64,000 nucleotides of DNA from Pseudomonadota bacterium. GTDB taxonomy: Bacteria > Pseudomonadota > Gammaproteobacteria > Burkholderiales > Thiobacillaceae. The notes under the pieces were generated by a model that was not told the DNA's origin, made no database searches, and saw only the letters and a list, made by a program, of their open reading frames with translations. Shown piece by piece: positions 62,242 to 64,000 of the stretch. The stretch is from assembly GCA_021802555.1 (NCBI GenBank), contig JAJZRU010000003.1:107523-171522 (forward strand), written 5' to 3'. Position 1 is the stretch's first letter. Each line of letters opens with the position of its first letter. The position numbers and the translations under genes were made by a program.

Positions 62242-62660
62242 GGCGAATCTCCTTCAACTTAGCGTGAAACAACGCGCAGCGTTGCCGCGTCCCCCTCGCC
62301 CTCTGGGAGAGGGCTGGGGTGAGGGAAACGGACAGGGCGATAAGAGCGTTTCATGATTTGGGGCGGCGATTCGCCATGTCCGTTAGGGCCGGTGAGATAG
62401 TCAGTCTTTGACTTCGCATAAAGCGTAAGCAATACAACTTCACCTTCAGCAGTGCGCGTGAAATAGATCACTCGCACCCCACCCGACTTGCCCGAACCAG
62501 CACGACCCCAGCGCACTTTTCGAATGCCGCCGGATTCGGGCACCACATCTCCGGCAGTGGGATGATCAGCAATGTATGCTGCGAAGGCGCCGCGTTCTTC
62601 CTCAGTCCAGTAAAGCGGCCATTGCCGCTGGAAGAGCAGCGTTTCGACAACTGTGAGCAT
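62225..62660 (-). pseudogene. RelE/HigB-family toxin gene interrupted by a 120-bp insertion
   Basis: The N-terminal part reads as a HigB/RelE toxin (LLFQRQWPLYWTEEERGAFAAYI, ESGGIRKVRWGRAGSGKSGGVRVIYF, VVLLTLYAKSKTDYLTGP). After TGP the frame runs through a repeat and ends at 62259. In another frame, directly before the antitoxin, KLKEIRRALEE and a stop (62225-62260) remain, the usual end of such toxins. Removing 124 bases (insert plus one TTAG copy) joins TGP to KLKEIRRALEE in frame. The toxin currently made, if any, has an altered C-terminus. Confidence 0.85.
62263..62386. mobile_element. Small inserted element with TTAG target duplication
   Basis: A 120-base sequence between two TTAG copies (62259-62262 and 62383-62386). 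It contains a CCCTCTGGGAGAGGG-type palindrome and an AACGCG...CGCGT block also found downstream of cbbO. No reading frame for a transposase, so it would be moved in trans. Confidence 0.75.
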
Positions 62661-62711
62661 GCGACAACTATACGCCTAAGGCGCATAGTTGTCTAGTAGC
62701 ACGGAGAAGAT

Positions 62712-62804
62712 GCCCAACGAATGAGCTAACCGGCTGGCTGCGAGCGCAGCTTGCAGCCAGTCCGAGCGACGCGTAGCGGCGCGGTGTTGAGCGAATTGTT
62801 ATGC
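62712..62804. repeat. attC-like site B
   Basis: Core boxes GCCCAAC (62712-62718) and GTTATGC (62798-62804). The interior shares GAGCTAACCGGCTGG and CCAGTCCGAGCG with sites A and C but has a longer apical palindrome. The stop codon of the HigA-type gene lies inside the GTTATGC box, as is common for cassette genes. Confidence 0.8.
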
Positions 62805-63059
62805 CGCTGACTCAAGCGGAACATCCCAGCCAGGAAACAGAAGAACTGCGGGATGGCACTTCAAGGCGCGCGCGAAAACCTTGGCACGCTCTACCCCCAA
62901 GTTAACGCGCCCGTTTTCAATGGCCGAAATGGTAGCTTGGGGTATACCAGTTAGCGCTGCCAACTGATTTTGGCTCAACTCTTGAAGCTCACGAATAATG
63001 CGAACAGACTCACCGACAGAAACTTCAATGCGTTTTTTAGCAGGGCGAAATTCTTTCAT
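62799..63059 (-). CDS. Helix-turn-helix antitoxin (XRE family)
   Basis: Protein of 86 residues: VSVGESVRIIRELQELSQNQLAALTGIPQATISAIENGRVNLGVERAKVFARALKCHPAVLLFPGW, a compact Cro/CI-type DNA-binding domain. It is encoded directly after the RelE-type toxin; GGAGG within the toxin's last codons supports the ATG at 63059. Expected to neutralise the toxin and repress the pair. The TAA stop is part of attC site B. Confidence 0.88.
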   Translation of the reverse strand: MKEFRPAKKRIEVSVGESVRIIRELQELSQNQLAALTGIPQATISAIENGRVNLGVERAKVFARALKCHPAVLLFPGWDVPLESAA

Positions 63060-63060
63060 G

Positions 63061-63345
63061 TTACGGCCTCCGATAATCATGTGGTGTAACCTGAACCACC
63101 TGAACTAACAACACATCAGCGACAACTCGATAGATAACCCGCCATTGCAGCCCCAGGCGAGAAGAGCGATAGCCCTTCCACTCCCCGGATAGCGCCTCAT
63201 CGTGAAACCCTTTGATGGCGTGTAGCCCTGGCGGGCCTGATATTGCGGCAATGTCTTTCCATTTTTCATACCGCTTTAGTATCTCCTGCGGCACGCTACC
63301 GGAAAGCTGTTTGTCAACACGGCGGTGTTCTTCAATGCGCCACAT
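63061..63345 (-). CDS. RelE/YafQ-family mRNA interferase toxin
   Basis: Protein of 94 residues: IEEHRRVDKQLSGSVPQEILKRYEKWKDIAA, HAIKGFHDEALSGEWKGYRSSRLGLQWRVIYRVV and a final VTPHDYRRP. The basic YRSSRLG...WRVIYRV stretch and C-terminal HDY are typical RelE-fold features. First gene of a toxin-antitoxin cassette between attC sites C and B; appears intact. Confidence 0.87.
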   Translation of the reverse strand: MWRIEEHRRVDKQLSGSVPQEILKRYEKWKDIAAISGPPGLHAIKGFHDEALSGEWKGYRSSRLGLQWRVIYRVVADVLLVQVVQVTPHDYRRP

Positions 63346-63399
63346 GCCAAATTATGGCTATATTATTTGTGATATGTCAATGGGCCAGGGTCTTAAGCG

Positions 63400-63486
63400 A
63401 CATAACGAATGAGCTAACCGGCTGGACGCCGCAGGCGGCCAGTCCGAGCGACGCGAAGCGGCGTGGTGTTGAGCGCGGGGTTGGGC
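63400..63486. repeat. attC-like site C
   Basis: Core boxes ACATAAC (63400-63406) and GTTGGGC (63480-63486), with the same interior blocks as sites A and B. Its left box is complementary (6 of 7) to the GTTATGC of site B, as expected for the two ends of one cassette. Confidence 0.75.
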
Positions 63487-63510
63487 CTCACGGTGGAAAC
63501 CGTGAAGTGC

Positions 63511-63798
63511 TCACGAATGGACCGGGGAAGCTGAGAGCTTTACACCGAGAGCATGAAGTAATTTAAGCATCGTGTCGTATCGCGGCTTGGCGCCTGGTGT
63601 AAGCGCTTTGTAAAGGCTCTCGCGCCCAAGGCCAGCGTCTTTCGCAAGCTGTGCCATGCCACGGGCGCGAGCCACATCACGCACTGCCGTTAGAAATACA
63701 TCGGGATTGGGATCTTCCAATGCGGCGGTTATGTACTCTGCGATGGTTTCTTCATCGTCGAGATAATCGGCAGCGTCGAAGGGGGCAAATTTTGCCAT
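63511..63798 (-). CDS. Addiction-module antitoxin (HigA-like)
   Basis: Protein of 95 residues: FDAADYLDDEETIAEYITAALEDPNPDVFLTAVRDVARARGMAQLAKDAGLGRESLYKALTPGAKPRYDTMLKLLHALG. This is the common antidote protein paired with RelE/HigB-type killer proteins. AGGAGTGAACC upstream supports the ATG. Its toxin partner upstream seems to be only a remnant. Confidence 0.87.
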   Translation of the reverse strand: MAKFAPFDAADYLDDEETIAEYITAALEDPNPDVFLTAVRDVARARGMAQLAKDAGLGRESLYKALTPGAKPRYDTMLKLLHALGVKLSASPVHS

Positions 63799-63801
63799 GG
63801 T

Positions 63802-63890
63802 TCACTCCTTATCCAAAGCCCGCGCCATTTCAATGGCGCGCTTGATGTCACGCTTCTGCGAGGACTTGTCGCCACCTCTCAAGAAACACC
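63802..63890 (-). pseudogene. Remnant of a RelE-type addiction-module toxin
   Basis: The reading frame ends with LRGGDKSSQKRDIKRAIEMARALDKE, closely matching the C-terminus (CGGDKSSQ..DIK.A..MA) of addiction-module killer proteins. Upstream of CFLRGGDK the sequence (NPLDPFIADQSVGR) does not match the family, and in-frame stops follow within about 35 codons, so the first two thirds of the toxin are missing. Confidence 0.6.
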
Positions 63891-63919
63891 TTCCAACTGA
63901 TTGATCTGCAATGAACGGA

Positions 63920-64000
63920 TCAAGCGGGTTGTTCGCGGACAACGAGTTTCATTCCCAGTCTTTCTGCGCGTTGGGACAACTGCCTCAGCACCCGTTCGCG
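63920..64000 (-). CDS. Partial reading frame at window end
   Basis: The minus strand encodes ...RERVLRQLSQRAERLGMKLVVREQPA before a stop at 63920-63922; the gene continues beyond the window. The basic helix is not enough to name it; the end of a transposase is one possibility. If so, it could be what truncated the adjacent toxin. Confidence 0.3.
   Translation of the reverse strand, partial: RERVLRQLSQRAERLGMKLVVREQPA

Noticed and set aside
1..64000. tRNA, rRNA or well-known riboswitch genes
   Set aside because: I looked for T-loop (GGTTCGA-type) sequences, rRNA blocks and familiar riboswitch cores in gaps and found none that hold up.
63920..64000. Calling the partial frame a transposase
   Set aside because: Only 26 residues are visible and they contain no diagnostic motif.

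Overview
The window is GC-rich chromosomal DNA of a chemolithoautotrophic proteobacterium, most likely a betaproteobacterium related to sulfur or ammonia oxidisers. I infer this from the housekeeping gene orders (def-fmt-htpX-rsmB-DUF4390-ntrY-ntrX; dprA-smg-topA; rpe-gph-trpEGDC) and from a complete alpha-carboxysome and inorganic-carbon-uptake locus. The species cannot be named from the sequence alone. No rRNA, tRNA or CRISPR was seen.

Layout. 0-5.3 kb: small stress and membrane genes (rhodanese, DUF2892, ECF sigma factor, thioesterase, glyoxalase-like protein, YeiH-type transporter). 5.7-9.8 kb: an RND efflux pump and its lipoprotein adaptor. 9.9-18.2 kb: a minus-strand housekeeping block (yggX, TPR protein, ntrX, ntrY, DUF4390, rsmB, htpX, fmt, def). 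18.4-28.8 kb: a plus-strand block (LysM protein, dprA, smg, DUF488, topA, a PAS/GAF/GGDEF/EAL protein, rsmA, apaH). 28.8-30.5 kb: mltA and apaG on the minus strand. 30.5-35.9 kb: rpe, gph, a candidate trp leader peptide, trpE, trpG, trpD, trpC. 35.9-39.7 kb: DoxX and a lone DUF2282 (bufferin-type) protein, an HDOD protein and an NhaD/ArsB-type transporter.

39.7-60.7 kb is the carbon-fixation island. It starts with a DAB-type inorganic-carbon pump (dabB, a small membrane protein, dabA and a PII-like protein, with short spacers or overlapping stop/start codons). A divergent cbbR follows, then the carboxysome operon csoS2-csoSCA-csoS4A-csoS4B-three csoS1 genes-bacterioferritin-like-acRAF-mcdA-mcdB. 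A second divergent cbbR follows, then cbbL-cbbS-cbbQ-cbbO. RuBisCO is therefore not at the head of the cso operon as in the classical arrangement. It has its own promoter and regulator, and a strong hairpin terminator separates cbbLS from the activase genes cbbQO. CsoS2 is short, with one clear RuBisCO-binding repeat and one degenerate repeat, and it carries a well-phased A AAA AAG slippery heptamer.

61.5-64 kb is a run of toxin-antitoxin genes, three of whose boundaries are attC-like integron recombination sites with matching core boxes. This looks like the distal end of a chromosomal integron cassette array. One toxin gene is split by a 120-bp insertion flanked by a 4-bp TTAG repeat; removing it in silico restores the reading frame and the family-typical C-terminus.

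Short palindromic or mobile repeats recur at sensitive places: fused to the N-terminus of gph, between cbbL and cbbS, between cbbS and cbbQ, directly before cbbO, in frame inside cbbO, at the mcdB stop codon, and inside the toxin gene.
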